Positions 6,653 to 7,660 of a stretch of DNA of 7,660 nucleotides are shown piece by piece. Every line of letters starts with the position of its first letter. The stretch's first letter is position 1. Made by a program: the position numbers and the translations under genes. This stretch comes from an uncultured Clostridia bacterium (GTDB lineage: Bacteria; Bacillota; Clostridia; TANB77; CAG-508): positions 1-7,660 of the forward strand of contig CALXVO010000058.1 of the NCBI GenBank assembly GCA_944392065.1. The letters are read 5' to 3'. Under the pieces are notes generated by a model. It was not told the origin of the DNA. It searched no databases and saw nothing but the letters and a program-made list of their open reading frames with translations.

Positions 6653-6775
6653 GACGAAAGATAATTGTTTTTGGCGTTGTTGCATTTCGCTTTAAATTTA
6701 ATCAACGTACAATGAGTACGCCTCATAAATTTAAAGCTCATGCGCCTAGCCAAAAATCAATTCTTTTTCGTCCTA
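6650..6775. repeat. Palindromic element D, anchored on the accB stop codon
   Basis: The outer arm TAGGACGAAAGATAATTG (6650-6667, starting with the accB TAG) is complementary to 6758-6775, which reads CAATTCTTTTTCGTCCTA, with two mismatches. The stem continues with TTTTTGGC (6668-6675) and GCCAAAAA (6749-6756), an inner 11-bp stem CTTTAAATTTA (6690-6700) with TAAATTTAAAG (6726-6736), and an apical CGTAC/GTACG (6706-6710, 6716-6720). The architecture equals that of element A, while the outer arms are unrelated in sequence. Because the stem is very long and closes on the stop codon, it would fold at the 3' edge of the accB message. No T-run directly follows. Confidence 0.85.
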
Positions 6776-6818
6776 GAAAAGAGAAGTAAAAACAATATAC
6801 CATTTTTGCTTCGTTTTA
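6669..6818. repeat. 150-bp perfect direct repeat, copy 1
   Basis: Bases 6669-6818 are identical, base for base, to 6841-6990, an offset of 172. The unit covers most of element D plus the small downstream hairpin. Identity stops abruptly at both ends (6668 T against 6840 A; 6819 G against 6991 A). This is a recent tandem duplication or gene-conversion product. Confidence 0.9.
6783..6812. repeat. Small hairpin between elements D and E (second copy at 6955-6984)
   Basis: GAAGTAAAAA (6783-6792) pairs with TTTTTGCTTC (6803-6812) with one T-G wobble and a ten-base loop. It is followed by GTTTTA, so a weak terminator is conceivable but the stem is AT-rich. The same hairpin recurs at 6955-6984 because it lies inside the 150-bp direct repeat. 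Confidence 0.5.
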
Positions 6819-6947
6819 GAGATAAAAAAGATAGAATTAATTTTGGCGTTGTTGCATTTCGCTTTAAATTTAATCAACGTACAATGAGTACGCCTCATAA
6901 ATTTAAAGCTCATGCGCCTAGCCAAAAATCAATTCTTTTTCGTCCTA
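6817..6947. repeat. Palindromic element E, near-identical sister of element D
   Basis: From TTTTGGC (6841-6847) to its end CTA (6945-6947) this is identical to element D. Its left outer arm (6817-6840, beginning TAG) differs from that of D and is less well matched to the right arm, so the outer stem of E is partly broken while the inner stems are intact. E does not adjoin a gene end. Confidence 0.75.
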
Positions 6948-6990
6948 GAAAAGAGAAGTAAAAACAATATACCATTTTTGCTTCGTTTTA
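6841..6990. repeat. 150-bp perfect direct repeat, copy 2
   Basis: This is the second copy of the 150-bp unit, identical to 6669-6818. The 22 bases between the copies (6819-6840) are not duplicated exactly. Short open frames crossing the two copies share the same last 39 or so residues only because of this duplication and are not taken as genes. Confidence 0.9.
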
Positions 6991-7090
6991 AAATCAAAAA
7001 TAAACTTCGTCTTGCGTTGTTGAAATTTAGATAAAAAATCCTTATTTTGCCTAGCAATACTTGTTTCCTTTTGATTTTAGAAAAACGAAG
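6981..7090. repeat. Palindromic element F, internally deleted relative of element B
   Basis: Outer arms CTTCGTTTT (6981-6989) and AAAACGAAG (7082-7090) are perfect; AAAATCAAAA (6990-6999) and TTTTGATTTT (7069-7078) continue the stem after a three-base bulge, and AAAC (7002-7005) pairs with GTTT (7063-7066). The interior shares 7016-7043 and 7052-7067 with element B but lacks about 34 bases between these blocks, including the right half of the inner stem. It lies just before the fabZ ribosome binding site. Confidence 0.7.
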
Positions 7091-7109
7091 ATTCTTTGGA
7101 AAATAAAAG

Positions 7110-7116
7110 AAAGGAG
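7110..7116 (+). promoter_or_regulatory. fabZ ribosome binding site that decides the start
   Basis: AAAGGAG lies six bases before the ATG at 7123. An in-frame TTG at 7096 would add nine residues (MENKRKEKV) but would encode this site within the protein and has no site of its own, so the ATG is preferred. Confidence 0.85.
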
Positions 7117-7122
7117 AAAGTC

Positions 7123-7545
7123 ATGTTAGATATAAATGAAATTATGAAAATAATACCTCAAAGACCACCATTTTTAATGATTGATAGAGTGGAAGAGTAT
7201 GTACCTGGGGAGAGTGCAATAGCATATAAAAACGTATGTATTAATGAACCACATTTTCAAGGACATTTTCCGGGAAATCCTATCATGCCGGGAGTGTTAA
7301 TAGTAGAAGCTTTGGCTCAAACAGGAGCTGTTGCTATATTATCTATGGAAGAAAATAAAGGAAAAAATGCTCTATTTGGTGGAATTGATAAATTACGTTT
7401 TAAGAAACAAGTAGTTCCTGGTGATGTGTTAAAATTAGAAGTTAAAATTATAAAGCAAAAAGGACCTGTAGGAGTAGGGGAAGCAACTGCAACAGTAGAT
7501 GGAAAAGTTGCTGCAAAAGGAGAACTTACTTTTGCGATTGTTTAG
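7123..7545 (+). CDS. fabZ: 3-hydroxyacyl-ACP dehydratase (FabZ)
   Basis: FabZ removes water from 3-hydroxyacyl-ACP to give trans-2-enoyl-ACP, the step between FabG and the enoyl reductase. The 140-residue product is a single hot-dog domain of normal family length. Residues 11-21 (IPQRPPFLMID) are the typical N-terminal segment. The active site is complete: His48 in HFQGHFPGNPIMPGV and Glu62 in VEALAQTGA. FabA differs in its active-site acid (Asp) and is longer, so FabZ is the better name. The gene follows accB after a 470-base gap filled with palindromes. In many clostridia accC, accD and accA follow fabZ; here the window ends too soon to tell. Confidence 0.96.
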   Translation: MLDINEIMKIIPQRPPFLMIDRVEEYVPGESAIAYKNVCINEPHFQGHFPGNPIMPGVLIVEALAQTGAVAILSMEENKGKNALFGGIDKLRFKKQVVPGDVLKLEVKIIKQKGPVGVGEATATVDGKVAAKGELTFAIV

Positions 7546-7602
7546 AAATACGAAGAATTTTTTAACAATAAAGTAAGTAAAAAAATAAATTCTATTTCCT
7601 TA

Positions 7603-7660
7603 TATAATAAGAAAGGCATTTCGCAGAGCTAGTCTCTGGAGCAACGGCGAAATACATGCT
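7603..7660 (+). other. -10-like box followed by a structured element cut by the window edge
   Basis: After fabZ there is no evident terminator. TATAAT (7603-7608) is a perfect -10 hexamer, without a clear -35. Starting at about the base where transcription from it would begin, ATTTCGC (7618-7624) pairs with GCGAAAT (7647-7653), enclosing AGAG/CTCT (7625-7628, 7634-7637) and a one-sided bulge GGAGCAACG (7638-7646). The higher GC content and nested pairing suggest a leader RNA, small RNA or another palindromic repeat. I do not recognise its family, and the rest lies beyond the window. Confidence 0.35.

Noticed and set aside
6650..6775. Element D as an ordinary intrinsic terminator of accB
   Set aside because: The stem is far longer than a normal terminator and is closed by AT-rich pairs, with no T-run directly after it. 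The sequence is also repeated elsewhere. A termination role is not excluded but the usual signature is missing.
6595..6961. Two overlapping short + strand open frames (6595-6789 and 6740-6961) whose proteins share the same C-terminal 39 or so residues
   Set aside because: They run through the accB end and the palindromic elements D and E; the shared tail is produced by the 150-bp direct duplication. They have no ribosome binding sites and no recognisable domain.
6650..7090. CRISPR array or integron attC sites as the explanation of the intergenic repeats
   Set aside because: There are no short regular repeats with unique spacers, and the palindromes lack the attC pattern of paired GTTRRRY/RYYYAAC boxes with characteristic bulges; there is no cas or integrase gene.
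7096..7122. TTG at 7096 as the fabZ start
   Set aside because: The AAAGGAG at 7110-7116 would be inside the coding sequence, and the ATG at 7123 gives the usual FabZ N-terminus.

Overview
The window is AT-rich DNA with strong AGGAGG-type ribosome binding sites and a type II fatty-acid synthesis (FAS II) gene cluster. The gene order and protein motifs point to a low-GC Firmicute, most likely a member of the Clostridia. That placement is an inference from gene content and base composition; there is no marker here that fixes a species. All recognisable genes lie on the + strand.

Layout. Positions 1-127 hold a long near-perfect hairpin of REP/REPIN type directly upstream of rimO (128-1468), which encodes the ribosomal protein S12 methylthiotransferase. 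A 92-base gap with an extended -10 promoter leads into fabH (1561-2487). Then come fabD (2610-3548), fabG (3763-4503, starting five codons inside the longest open frame), fabF (4934-6169), accB (6194-6652) and fabZ (7123-7545, starting at an ATG inside a longer TTG-initiated frame). The last 115 bases carry a -10-like box followed by a structured element cut by the window edge. Together the fab and acc products initiate (FabH, FabD), elongate (FabF, FabG, FabZ) and supply malonyl-CoA (AccB, the biotin carrier of acetyl-CoA carboxylase). AcpP, an enoyl-ACP reductase and the AccA, AccC and AccD subunits are not in the window; the Acc subunits may follow fabZ.

The unusual part is between the genes. 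The fabG-fabF gap (430 bases) and the accB-fabZ gap (470 bases) contain no genes. They are largely filled by six imperfect palindromes, called A to F here, that look like one divergent repeat family. Two of them (A and D) begin exactly on the stop codon of the upstream gene, and their outer arms have different sequences that nevertheless remain self-complementary. The inner stem of A and D shows two compensatory base-pair changes. Part of the second gap is a recent, perfectly preserved 150-base direct duplication. Two further unrelated dyads occupy the fabD-fabG gap. No complete mobile element, transposase, CRISPR array, tRNA or rRNA is visible.
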